Assembly: GCA_020091685.1 (NCBI GenBank)
Contig: CM034595.1
Coordinates: 17,939,189 to 18,003,188 of the forward strand
DNA length: 64,000 nucleotides
Direction of reading: 5' to 3'
Source of the DNA: Lutjanus erythropterus
Taxonomy: Eukaryota; Chordata; Actinopteri; Lutjaniformes; Lutjanidae
The position numbers and the translations under genes are program-made. Below, in pieces: positions 24,401-34,638 of this stretch; the stretch's first letter is position 1; every line of letters begins with the position of its first letter. Below the pieces are notes generated by a model. The model worked only from the letters and a program-made list of their open reading frames with translations. It was not told the origin of the DNA and searched no databases.

Positions 24401-27400
24401 CAGGAATGCTAATAAGTGCACATGTAGCAAAAGGCCTCAGTCTGAGGCAAAACAGAATTAGTGGCACTCAGAAAAAACAAGCAGGCCTAACAGCAATACC
24501 GCTCTGTCTGCGCCCGTCTTTCACCTGAGGGCTCATCATTACACTCAATAAAGCAATTTTACAGTCTATTTTATCTGCGAGGGAACAACGTGGGCTATGG
24601 AAAGGTGCAGCACTCCTCTACTTTTGATTCCCTTAGCAGTGCTTGACCTGCACTAAGCTATACGGAGCAATAAAGGCCTCATAAAAGCCTCCCCTGAGAG
24701 GACTTTTACAGCTCACTGCTGACTGAAAATCAACACTGTGCATTTTAAATGTAGGCCTACGGTTAGAGAGGGTAGGGAAGCAGTGGTGTGCTGCGCCAGA
24801 ATGGTTTCAATACGGTGATAATGGAAAATATAAATGCATATAGTTCAAACACAGTTGACATTATTACTGATTGAATAAATTTGCATGTTTTCCAAAACAT
24901 ACTCTTGCAGATTTACCTGTGATATTAGCATAAATGGGTCTCAGGGAAGTTTTGTGCAACAAAGTGTGCTGTACAGTATGTGCTGCACATGAACCTACCG
25001 GGTCCAATGTTTATGGACCGGCCAGCCTCTGTACTTCCTAAATTTTGTCTTTTAACTGCAATGTATACTTTAAGTTTTCATATCTTTACACAGTTATAGC
25101 AGCTTGCATGTTTATGAGTGGGACTGTCAGGCTTAGAGGGGCATGCTATGCATAATTCCAACAAGATTCCAGGAAGCAGATGGCTCTGTCATGGCTTCCA
25201 GGAGAGAAACTGCCAGGGCAACACATTCCAAATTGTCATGCAACAAGCATCCCATGTTATGTTTACTCTCTCGTTACCATCGTGCTTGTGTTCTTCTCAT
25301 TAACAGATATGGTTCCATGGATGGGGGAACGAGGCGGAAGAATGCCACGCGCGAGACGACCAGCACGCTGAAGGCCTGGCTGCAGGAGCACAGGAAGAAC
25401 CCGTATCCAACCAAAGGGGAGAAGATCATGCTGGCCATCATCACCAAGATGACCCTGACGCAGGTCTCCACCTGGTTCGCCAACGCCCGGAGAAGGCTCA
25501 AGAAGGAGAACAAGATGACATGGCCGCCCAGGAATAAGGGCTCAGAGGAGAAGAGATATGACGAGGATGAGGATGGGTCTCAGGAGGAGCAGATAAAAAG
25601 CGAGAACAATGAGGATGGTTAGTGTCACACAATGTGTTGGTGCTCTACAGAAATAGACTGTAAAGCTTTAAGATAAATTGTTTGACAGAATATTACAGGT
25701 GGCTTTTGTCTCAAAAGAAAGTTGAAAAAATGTGTATTCATGACATCTAATCTTAAAAATGTTGCTGTATGACAACATTCATATCCAAAGTATTGTGTTT
25801 TACTTCAGTTTGAAATGACAGCATGCGTTGCAAATGGACAGTTTCAGATTATTATTCTATTAGACTTGCACTCATTCATGTAGAGGGATCAGAATGAATC
25901 AAAGTAATTTCTGAAGAAAAATTAAGAAAATGATATCCATGATCACAATCCTGTGGAAAGTCTACTGTTGACCAACATCCTGAAAACTTAAATCCGCTCT
26001 ATTTTCTTTTCATCTGATGAACTATAAACTCGGATGATGTTACCATGCTGAAAGCCAAAATTGGACAAAAGAGCCACACACTGTGCTGACAGCTCCCAGC
26101 AATTTTAATTGAGCAACATTCTGATCTGACAGAGATTTTCATCAGACATTATGAAGTGATGTAGTCAATGAAAATTGTAATACCACACCTATCAGTCATT
26201 GTAAAGCATTTCATTCTCTTCAACCATTTAAGTCTTATGTTGTTTCATTTTTTAAATATATAATTTTAACAAAAATGAAAACTGCATTTTCCTGATAATA
26301 AGAAACACAGGATGATGACGTCTTAGAATTTGTTTATTTTAACATTTTATACTTTTAATATCCACAGTGCTAAATTCAATCTATTTACTTGTATTTTTTA
26401 AAAAATAAACTTGTCATGAGCATCAGCAGTTGTCAAATGACGGTCATGAAACTCAGCAAACTTAAACATTAAGTTTGGAATACTATCAGACAGGCCTCAG
26501 TCTGGGATATAGTCGAGGGTTAAACCATTTAAACTAAGTTTAGGTTTGTTTCTGATGGTCATATTATATATATTTTTCAACTTTTTGAGCTGATCATGAC
26601 TTGATATTTCTGATAGGCCTAAATTCATTTAGTTAGTAATTTAAGTAGGACTAGTAATAAATTGAAGTTCATCAAACTGTACTGTACTAACAGTATATCT
26701 TGTGCAACATGATTTATGATAATTTGATATATTTTTTTATGTTTTTTGATTTATAATTAGACTGGAAATATTTATTCCTTAATTAAGTCGAAGTCTAATT
26801 TTTACAGTGTGTAATGCCAACTTCAGCACTTGATTCCAGAGTGACTGTTCAGGATCCACTATCAGATCTGATGCCATGTCGTGCCTCACTGACTGTCTTC
26901 TCTCTCCTCTTCTTCTCTTCTTCAGAGACCAGAAGTCGGCCTGATAAGGACCTCCAGTTGAGCGACTTGGACGATTTCGACACACTGGAGTCTGAGAGCT
27001 CGGAGTGCGAGCTGAAGCACCGGTACCACATGAACACACACATGTCAACGACCAGCGACGAGCACCTCATCAAGGACGCGTCTCTGAAAATCTCCATCCC
27101 TGTTTCTCTGGGAGGGGAGCAGCAGGACTTGAGCAAAAGTTGTCTCAAAACGAGCCCGGAGGACTTCCAGGCAGACAGCAGACAGCAGGTAAAGGCGTGT
27201 TACAACCAACAGCAGCAGCAGCAGCAGGGGCACCAGATATTAGACGGCAAACCTCGCATCTGGTCTTTGGCCCAAACTGCGACGTCCCTGAACCAGACTG
27301 AGTACCCGTCCTGTATGCTGAGATGCCAGCCGCCGCCTTCCTCCCTCAGCCCATCCCCCGCCGCTACCTCACCCGTGACCGGCCTGGACAACAGGCAGGA

Positions 27401-27647
27401 CTCGCCGGTCACGACCCTGAGAAACTGGGTGGACGGGGTTTTCCACGACCCCTTGTTCAGGCACAGCACTTTGAGCCAGGCTCTGACCAACACCACCGTC
27501 TCTTGGACCACGAACACCAAAGGCGCCATCCTGGAGACGGAGAGGAGCGCGGCGGCCTTGCAGCAGCAGCAGCAGCAGCATCACGACTCCTCCAAAGACA
27601 GTGCCATGACTTTCCCAAAAACTATCAACAAACTTTTCTGCTCCTAA
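21364..27647 (+). CDS. irx4: Iroquois homeobox protein Irx4 (five coding exons)
   Basis: Join of 21364-21408, 22287-22538, 23537-23643, 25307-25617 and 26926-27647: 1437 nt, 478 residues plus TAA. Seen: N-terminus [15 protein letters not shown], typical of Irx4; a Tyr/Gly-rich segment at residues ~60-99; a TALE homeodomain at ~141-203 with the three-residue loop extension (PYP 167-169), recognition helix [13 protein letters not shown] (191-203) and the DNA-contacting Asn194; an acidic stretch 211-238; LSDLDDFD at 250-257; poly-Gln 333-339; the IRO box [13 protein letters not shown] at 347-359; [12 protein letters not shown] at 403-414; a second poly-Gln at 451-456. All introns are GT..AG with compatible phases (0, 0, 2, 1). 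The start is in good Kozak context (accATG). Known for the family: nuclear sequence-specific transcription factors; Irx4 helps set ventricular heart-muscle identity in amniotes and is also expressed in neural and retinal tissue. Length is slightly below the ~519 residues of human IRX4. Irx4 identity is firm; the a/b paralogue is unresolved. Confidence 0.97.
22287..22538 (+). CDS. irx4: irx4 coding exon 2
   Basis: Encodes residues 16-99, the conserved N-terminal region ([27 protein letters not shown]). Acceptor CACCCAG and donor CTG|GTAAGC, phase 0 at both ends. GC-rich against its flanks. The 998 bp intron 2 that follows is AT-rich with one ATGCAAAT octamer at 23097. Confidence 0.95.
23537..23643 (+). 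CDS. irx4: irx4 coding exon 3
   Basis: Encodes residues 100-134 plus two bases of Arg135, including the tyrosine-rich AYYPYDP and QYQYDR just before the homeodomain. Acceptor ATTGCAG, donor AG|GTGGGT, phase 2. This small linker is the least conserved part of the N-terminal half. Confidence 0.92.
23930..24180. promoter_or_regulatory. Candidate intronic enhancer A (irx4 intron 3)
   Basis: A non-repetitive block of higher GC inside an AT-rich intron, with CATTAGATCAATCATT-like homeodomain words and GGTGATCACC, a perfect 10-base palindrome near 24001. Texture resembles a conserved non-coding element; conservation is not tested. Confidence 0.3.
24480..24765. promoter_or_regulatory. Candidate intronic enhancer B (irx4 intron 3)
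   Basis: Non-repetitive sequence with CATCATTACACTCAATAAAG and GCAATAAAGGCCTCATAAAAG, the latter resembling caudal/posterior-Hox type sites (ATAAA). It differs in composition from the AT-rich flanks. Enhancer role is an inference. Confidence 0.3.
25307..25617 (+). CDS. irx4: irx4 coding exon 4 (TALE homeodomain)
   Basis: Encodes residues 135-238. The whole homeodomain lies here (about 25323-25511), followed by an acidic, lysine-dotted tail ([14 protein letters not shown]). The acceptor is TTAACAG. The donor is GATG|GTTAGT in phase 1, which joins to AG of exon 5 to restore Glu239. The reading frame is open across the whole exon. Confidence 0.96.
26926..27647 (+). CDS. irx4: irx4 coding exon 5 (IRO box and C-terminus)
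   Basis: Encodes residues 239-478. A long polypyrimidine tract precedes the acceptor CTTCAG. It holds the acidic LSDLDDFD motif, the IRO box (27249-27287), the Pro/Ser-rich stretch 373-388, the [12 protein letters not shown] motif and two CAG-rich poly-Gln runs (27207-27227 and near 27558-27575) that are likely to vary in length between individuals. Stop TAA at 27645-27647. Confidence 0.95.
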
Positions 27648-28105
27648 CGAAACCAAATGACCCTTTTATTTGCAAAAAGAGAGAGACTTTTTGTGACTGC
27701 CCGACCGAAAGTCGGATGGAAAAGCCTATTTCGTCTCCATGATTCCCTCTTTCTGTTTGGTTCGTTTTTCAAAAGCAGCTATAAACTGTTACATTGGCGT
27801 TACACAAGTGAAATATCCGGATCGATTTGACTTATTTGATTTTAACGCACGCACAAAACTTATCGAAATGTATAACTAAAAGTTTACATCATGGAAAAAG
27901 AAAATAGGCCTAAGGTTTACATGATTTTTCTTTTTACTTCTTTCTTTCCTATGCGCATGCAAATGTAATTGAATATTATTTAGGTCTCAGCAGTTGAGTA
28001 TCACTATTAAAAGAAAAAAAAGTCTCACAAATGCACAGCTCTCCTTGGAAGTGAGAGCGTCTCAACTTTGTTCACTGAAAATAAAAGCAGTCGGTTTCTG
28101 AATAA
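27648..28105 (+). other. irx4: irx4 3' UTR (minimum extent)
   Basis: AT-rich sequence after the stop, with a canonical AATAAA at 28080-28085. Cleavage would be expected ~15-30 nt later. It carries an ATGCAAAT octamer (27957). Longer isoforms reaching into the tandem duplication at 28324 cannot be excluded. Confidence 0.5.
28080..28085 (+). terminator. irx4: Candidate polyadenylation signal AATAAA
   Basis: This is the first canonical hexamer I see downstream of the irx4 stop, 433 nt after TAA. Strand and distance fit; use is inferred. Confidence 0.5.
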
Positions 28106-28323
28106 GAGTTGCTGTCCATGGTGCTGAAATACATGGTAGTCACATAATGTCCAGGGCCTTGCTTTTCTGCCTTGATCTCTTTTTGCATTATTTTAAAACT
28201 GCTACAAGGACTTTTTTACTGGTTATAAAACAGCCCCAATTTATTACTGATGCTTCTATAAATCCTACGTAAGTTAAGGAGACCATCCGCGAGAAGATTG
28301 TCTGTTTCTATACACTTTTTCTT

Positions 28324-28746
28324 GATGCCTACTACCAGATGGATTCTCCAAATCAGGTGAAATGAGCCAGTCTTTACATTTTTCATACGCAAAGTTAGAG
28401 TGAGTCGTACGTTAACCACTTAAAATTGAAACACAGGTTGATTTTTATTTAGATATTGTCATGTTTGACATTATACTTTGTAGTTATTGCAGTGGAAACA
28501 CTGCTGCTTTTGTCCACAGGAAAGTTCCTTGTAGTAGCTTTAATGCCTCCTACCAGGTCGGATCTTTATGAAATCAGATAAAACAAGCTGTTTAAAACCA
28601 GTTAAAAGAAGCAGGAGGCGTTTTTTTTTTTTTTATTTAGGTCATTTTAATTTTGTCGTTATATTTTGTGGATATTACGGTGGAAACACTGCCGCTTTTG
28701 TCCACAGGGGCCTCCAAAATCATCAAAATATCCTTGTAGTAGCTTT
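28324..28746. repeat. Tandem duplication of a ~210 bp unit
   Basis: Unit 1 (28324-28541) and unit 2 (28542-28746) share, in order, ATGCCTMCTACCAGRTSGGAT, AAATCAGRTRAAAYRAGC, TTTATTTAG, GTGGAAACACTGC-GCTTTTG, TCCACAGG and TCCTTGTAGTAGCTTT. Unit 2 has an extra GGCCTCCAAAATCATCAAAATA segment. The repeat begins ~240 bp after the irx4 poly(A) signal. The unit may itself be an interspersed fish repeat. Confidence 0.85.
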
Positions 28747-28799
28747 AAAATCCTGTAAAACCACGTCCAATCCTTTATCACATGGCAGGGCCTACTCCA

Positions 28800-29240
28800 C
28801 GCCCGAGTAAAGAGGACCTTTTTAAACGCAATCCGCTGTTAATTAAAGCCACTTCTTTCATTCAGATTCATTCTTTAACGCAATCTAACATCTCTCACCA
28901 TGTGTTATTTTTCAGAAAAAAAAACATCCACTCCCATTTAGTGACAGCGAGAAAATGAGGCGGCTCAACCCTCAAGACAGAACAATATCAGTATCTAAGA
29001 TCTGCCTCATTAATTCCCTCTAAACAGGCTGTAATTGGGATGTTCGCAGTCATATTTCATGTCGCCCTATTGATTTCCCCTCTCAGCTCTCTGATAATAT
29101 TATCGAAACATCTCAACACCGGCCATGATGCAGCTGTCAAAAGGGTAAGTTATTCGCTATATACGTCTGTTAATGGGTTCAAAAACGGAGGGAGGCCCCC
29201 TGCGAAATCATTTTTGAAGTGAGGAGTTTTCGTTTTGACA
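28800..29240. promoter_or_regulatory. Candidate conserved non-coding element downstream of irx4
   Basis: CCGCTGTTAATTAAAGCC, CTCATTAATTCCCTC, GGCTGTAATTGGGATG, CCCTATTGATTTCCCC and TCTGATAATATTATCG occur in non-repetitive sequence. Among the most enhancer-like blocks here. Confidence 0.42.
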
Positions 29241-29574
29241 CTAACCCCTCAATTTCCCGGAGACGGCCGGGGCCCTGCAGAAAACAGCCGGGTGGATGCT
29301 GATGCTGAAAAGTGAAAGGGCTTTACGGGAGAGAGAGAGGGAGAGGTACTCACGTCGTCCAGAAGTGAAAAGGGCAAAGGAACTCGAATTAGTTGTTGTA
29401 GATAAAAGGGCAAAAAGAAAGGAGTCAAGGGTACTTGACAGTAATGGCGAAAGTGGAGCTCTCGGGGGACTCTGTCTGTCCTGTGAGAGGAGAGGGTGAA
29501 GAAGGGGGGGGCTTCAGTGATGAATTTTAATGGGAAAAGCACCCCCCCACCTTGGAAGAAAGTGCAATGGTGGA

Positions 29575-29935
29575 CAAAAGGGATTTTCTATAAATCGGAG
29601 TCGGGATGTATGTTTTTATTTGCTTTCTTAGCTCGCCTGCAGCATTTTCTAAAGCAGACTTGACATAAGCGCAGCATAAATTGGAGAAAAGAGAGATCTG
29701 ACAGGTGCATGTGGGGTTAATAGGCACTTATTTTTATATGGGGGTATTTTTAATTCACATTTTCCTTAATGTAGGCAGGTTTATTAGCCTACATGCAAAA
29801 CTGTGTGTTTAATTTTTCATGGCTACTGATAGAAAAATTAGGACAGAGTTAAAGTCCCCACAGATAAGACAATAGGCTTATGGCCTTTAATTAATTTAGC
29901 ATGAAGACAGATTTTTATTAGACCTCCGAACCAAG
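29575..29935. promoter_or_regulatory. Candidate conserved non-coding element
   Basis: TTTATTTGCTTTCTTAGCTCGCC, GACATAAGCGCAGCATAAATTGG, GGGGTTAATAGGCAC and CCTTTAATTAATTTAGCATG are homeodomain-like words in non-repetitive sequence. Confidence 0.35.
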
Positions 29936-30079
29936 TGGCTTTTTATTTGAGAGAAAGAGACATTAAGTAAGAGACAGAGGATAGAGAGAGAAGGAGAGAA
30001 GGGAGGGAGTGGGGGCAGCTATAACTAAATCATTCAGCCGTGGCAAATACGAACACACAGAGGGAGCGAGATGGTAAAT

Positions 30080-30360
30080 TAACAGGAGCTTTTTACATAG
30101 AGACCAAATAAAACTGTAATCAGCGACGCGTTACTTTTCATTAAGCCGGCTTGACAGCAGCATATTCAGCCACTATACTCCCCGACACATTGGAGCAGGA
30201 GCAGCAAGGTCCGGGGCTGAAATAAACTGCTCTCAAACCGAGAGTCATAAGATAATTCCTTAAGCTCCATTAACAACTCTTAGCCGCAGGAAATGGGCTC
30301 CCCCTGAAAACATCTCCAAATCTAAAAGCTTTATCGACCTGGCAAACCTCAGCTGATGGC
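30080..30360. promoter_or_regulatory. Candidate conserved non-coding element
   Basis: ACTGTAATCAGCGACGCGTTAC, CATTAAGCCGGCTTGACAGC, GATAATTCCTTAAGCTCC and AAGCTTTATCGACCTGG. Mid-GC and CpG-containing, placed between purine and pyrimidine tracts. Confidence 0.4.
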
Positions 30361-30470
30361 TTCTCTTTTTTTTTTTTTTTTCTCCACCCCCCCTCTCTCT
30401 TTCTCACTCTCTCCTTCTCTCTCTCACCCCCTCCCCTTTTTCTTTTTCTTTTTTTTTTTCCAACTTAAGG
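30361..30470. repeat. ~110 bp polypyrimidine tract
   Basis: Almost entirely C/T, with runs of T, C7 and CTCTCT. A matching purine-rich stretch lies at 29945-30020. Potential triplex-forming DNA. Confidence 0.85.
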
Positions 30471-30529
30471 GACAGAAACGTCCAACTGAGGTAATAGACT
30501 TTGACACAACACATTAAATGGGAAATGAG

Positions 30530-30810
30530 AAAAGGGAGAAGAAAGGGCACTCTTAAACGCCTTTTAAACGTTACCAATTAGAGGTTTAAAACTTGAATAA
30601 GATGTAGGCCTGTGGCATATGCCTGACTGATGGGACATTTAACTGAATACCTTCCCCGCTTGGTAAAAGCAGCACGTAAGTGAGTGGCAGTATGTAGTGG
30701 CCCTGTGAGGCAGCTGAGTCAAGGGATTCATACAAAAGCGTTATCTCACTTCTAAAGCAGCACTCCTGCCCAACATGACTGTCTCGAGATAAGTTTTAAA
30801 TTCACATTGG
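30530..30810. promoter_or_regulatory. Candidate conserved non-coding element
   Basis: Non-repetitive: CTTAAACGCCTTTTAAACG, TTACCAATTAGAGG, TACAAAAGCGTTATCTCAC. Inferred from texture only. Confidence 0.28.
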
Positions 30811-30846
30811 TTCAAATGATACCCTAAAAGTTATGGAACCATTTGG

Positions 30847-32245
30847 TAGGGGAGACTGGGGAGAGTTGTAGCACTGGGTTAGTTGTAACATTGCCACGTT
30901 CACCAATTAGGAAAGTGCTGCAGTAGTATCATACACCCCAGTGAGCACCAACTGGGATTTCAGTGTTGATTTCTAGTTGAAAACTGCAGTTACAACATCA
31001 AGATGTCACAAAACAGAAATTTAAAGTTTAATCATTCTGATCATTTGTTCATTAGTATGTTGAAAGAGAGACAATATTGATGGGTGTGAAGATATTTCTC
31101 CAAAGTCATGTTTCACTGGTAGGAGAAATCTGGTCTACACGAAGACGTGATTTTGACAAATGTAATCTTTCATATAAAATGTCACACTGCCCAGGCTGTG
31201 TGCTTCAAACAAGAACTGTCCAAGACATAATCATGGGAGAATTAATTAATATAAAATAAAGAAATTGCACTTCTTGCTGTAGACAAATGTGCATGTGCAA
31301 GTACTTAGGTGTATTGGTCACAACTTTGATTATTCCAAGGGGATACGCAATGGGATGTAGCATAAAGAATGACAAAGATGCTTCATTGGATAGGATGATG
31401 CGGTGGTTGAGGGGTTCAACACCTTATGGAAAATACTTTTTTCTGACTTTCAACTGAGATTTTTTGATGTAGTTTCTTAATTAGGCATCGGAGTGATGAT
31501 AGGTTCTGATTCATACAATGCAGTGGATAAAAAATGTCACTATTGCAAATTTTGGTGAAATATGGTCTAAATGTGTTTTTCAATCAACATTTTCAAATAG
31601 CCAGTGAAAAAAAATTCTCACTTTTGAACTTATGCTGAACGTCTTCACACAGGTGATCATATTCATCTTTTAAAGGTCATTTCAGCAGAAAAATGCTCAC
31701 TGGGATGGTACACTCCTATTTCCTTTTTGAGCTCACAGGAGAAGTGGTATGTCTCTGTAAGCAACATTCTGCATTGCATGACCAAAAAACTGATTTTCAG
31801 GTAAGAAGGTACATTTGTTTTAGATTATTATTCACCTTGCATGCATTGTATTGTAGATACAATGATTTAACTTACAGAACCTAAAGTATCAGTCTCCATT
31901 TGATGCTTTAAATCCATTCTCCTTTAAATTCAACTTCATTCAAAATGTTTATTCTTTCATTTCTTATTCTTAAATTAATCTTTCTTCTTTTAATTGTATT
32001 GAATAGTGGTGATCTCAATTCCCCCCGGTAGTGGAGTAGGTTGTAACAGCAGTATTTGTATTGTATTTGACATTAACTCACATAATCTGTGATTGTGTTG
32101 TAGACGTCCAAAGAGTTTTATTTGCAGTAGGTAAATATGGGTACCAAAGTTTGAGAGGTCTAGCACAAACAAACACTGAATTACCAATGCTCCAACAAAA
32201 AGTTTTACAACCAACCCTGGTCTTCGCTACTCCTTTCTTCCTTCT
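30847..32245. mobile_element. Probable non-autonomous DNA transposon, degenerate
   Basis: The left edge has GGGAGACTGGGGAGAGTTGTAGC and GGGTTAGTTGTAACA. The right edge has TTTTACAACCAACCCTG, its approximate inverse. GGTAGTGGAGTAGGTTGTAACA at 32028 is a further related word. The inside is AT-rich with no transposase. Only short terminal similarity is visible. Confidence 0.4.
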
Positions 32246-32610
32246 TTACCTTTTTTGAACAAACATCCTGTCAAACACAGATGCTCTATCTTTACTGGTC
32301 AAGAAGGCTCAATCAGCAGCATGGAGCTTCCCCAGAGAGAGGCAGAGAGTCTGGGTCAGGTTAATACCACTGTGACCCTGAGCCATAAATATATTTACAC
32401 ATCATTACACATCAACATACACACACTCAAACTCACACAAGCACAGAATCCCATTCAAATGCTTCCCCACCACCCACACACATCAGGGTTAATTGAATAT
32501 TTAATCTATTCATTGACTAACATTAATATGGTGAGAATAGCGGTAATGTGATCAAAGCTTAAATGAAAATATGAAGCATGACCTCACACACTGAGCAGTG
32601 TAGATGGACC

Positions 32611-32634
32611 ACACACACACACACACACACACAC
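32611..32634. repeat. (CA)n microsatellite
   Basis: A short pure CA array. Confidence 0.9.
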
Positions 32635-32635
32635 A

Positions 32636-32890
32636 GATGCAGAAGGCACAAGGCTGTTATGGCCAGAATGCCCTCATTCAAGAATCAATGGAATGGCCTT
32701 TTATTCCAATTAAAATAAAGTGCATTATTATTAGAAAATATAAATTCACAGCCATGATAAACAAAACAGCCTGTAGGTGTGTAATCATGTAATTTCAAAC
32801 GCATTTTTTCTGAGGATTAAATTACATCTAAATGTCAGTTGATGTGAATGCTTGGCATGGCTGATCTTAGCAAATGAATATATTGATGTA
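32636..32890. promoter_or_regulatory. Candidate conserved non-coding element
   Basis: GAATGGCCTTTTATTCCAATTAAAATAAAG, GTGTAATCATGTAATTTC and GATCTTAGCAAATGAATATATTG lie in non-repetitive sequence. Homeodomain-type words throughout. Confidence 0.33.
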
Positions 32891-33840
32891 ATACAAAGTA
32901 TAATACACCACATATATCAATAGAGGAGTTTATAAAAGGAAGTAGGGAAGACCAAAGGTGAAAACTTAAAATATACATTCATATACAAATATACATCCAC
33001 ATCTTACTTTAAAAAAATCATACAGCAATGTAATGGAATCACCTAGTCTTTTCAATTAACAGAAATAGTTTTAACTGTTCGAATTACTTAAACTTAAATT
33101 TCTAGTATTTATTTTCAGAACATTTAAGACCTTATAAACATGACTTCTTCTAACTTGAGGTCTTTTAACTTGAACTGATGAGTTGAATGAATGTAATATG
33201 CAGTGTTCGATCAACTCATTAAATGAAGTTTCTAAAGATATATGATTAGCATATTCCGAGACCAATATTTTTTATAATTTGAATAAAAAAAATATATGAT
33301 GAAAAATTGTTTTCACAATAATGCAACCACTGTGAACCATGGTGTAGGTTAAAATCTAATAAATTCAGGAAGCTTTGTCACATATTGTCTTTGAGCTGGA
33401 ACAAAGTAGCTCCCACAGGAGCAGCTACACCTGTCTGTTCTTTGTGTGAAATGAAAAACAGATTTTTCAAGCAGAGAAAAATAAAAGGAAATCAAATTTG
33501 ATTATAATATTTGTCAGTGTGACTGAGTTGTCGATTCAACTTAGTTTATTGAACATATTTTCTCAAGTACAACTGAATTAATATCAAGTTTGTTTGACTG
33601 GAAAAATTCATTTGTTTTGAATCATTACAAAATTACTACAGCTTATCTTTTCAAATTCAGTCAACTCAAATTTTCAAGGCAGCCCAGACACTAACTTTTA
33701 AAACAAATAGTTTTCTCTCTTATTCTGTTTTTTGAAGTGTACCCTCACTGCTGTCAAGATGAAGTGTAGAATGTTTACCCCTCTACTTTATAATCTGAAG
33801 GGCCTCCTTGTATTCTTCCTTCACTGCTTGGAGATATGGC

Positions 33841-33866
33841 CTGTGTGTGTGTGTGTGTGTGTGTGT
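33841..33866. repeat. (GT)n microsatellite
   Basis: A short GT array. Confidence 0.9.
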
Positions 33867-34638
33867 ATGATCATATGTGTGTATTTGTGGCTGTGGTCAG
33901 AGCCCAGCTGCCAAAACGACATGTCTTGGATGTGCCTTTAGGCCCCAGTGACTGGCCTCTATCAGGCCTCTATCATCACCTCCCTGCAGTGGTTCCACAG
34001 GTCAAGAGGTTTCAGCCTGAGGGGCATCGCTTTTCACCATTTCAGTCTTCCTAGGCTGCCTGACTGAACTTTGTCTGAACTGACTGTGATAGAAAAATGC
34101 TACCCATATCAAGTACTATTTTTTTATGTTATATACTTCTACTTCCATGCATAAAAACAAAATAGCGTAGTCTAAAAATTCTTCTAAAAATGCCCAATTA
34201 ATTATTTTTTCTGTTAGTTCTGCTCTTTTCTCAAGTAGCAGAATATATAGAAGATAGAGTTTGGCTTATTTGGTTACCTGACTATGCCCACCAGTGGTGT
34301 CGTCCCCCCAAAAAAGCCCAGGATCATCTCACACCCTCTTAAAGGCAGAAGAAAGGTCAAGAGGGTCTAATGGGTCATCACAACACACTTCAACTCTGTC
34401 AGACAACTTAAACTCAGTTAAGCTCACCACCAGATAACTGAGATTCTATAAGCAGCCATATAAGCTTTTCACTGTCTGTTTGTCATGAGACTGATTTATG
34501 ATTTTTATCTATAGCCTGGTTACAAGTTCATGAGATATCTAACATTACAGCAGTAGCACACTTACTCATGACATTGAGGATATTTAGACAGTTTGTTGAA
34601 GTTTAACATAGGAAACAAAAAAAACAATATTCATGTGT

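Noticed and set aside
26814..26925. Open extension upstream of irx4 exon 5
   Set aside because: In frame but intronic: a polypyrimidine tract and CAG acceptor at 26925 join exactly with the phase of exon 4.
26849..27656. Several - strand and alternate frames opposite irx4 exon 5
   Set aside because: Antisense or shadow frames of a GC-rich coding exon.
28324..28746. CRISPR-like or satellite array
   Set aside because: Only two long diverged units with no spacers, in a vertebrate locus.
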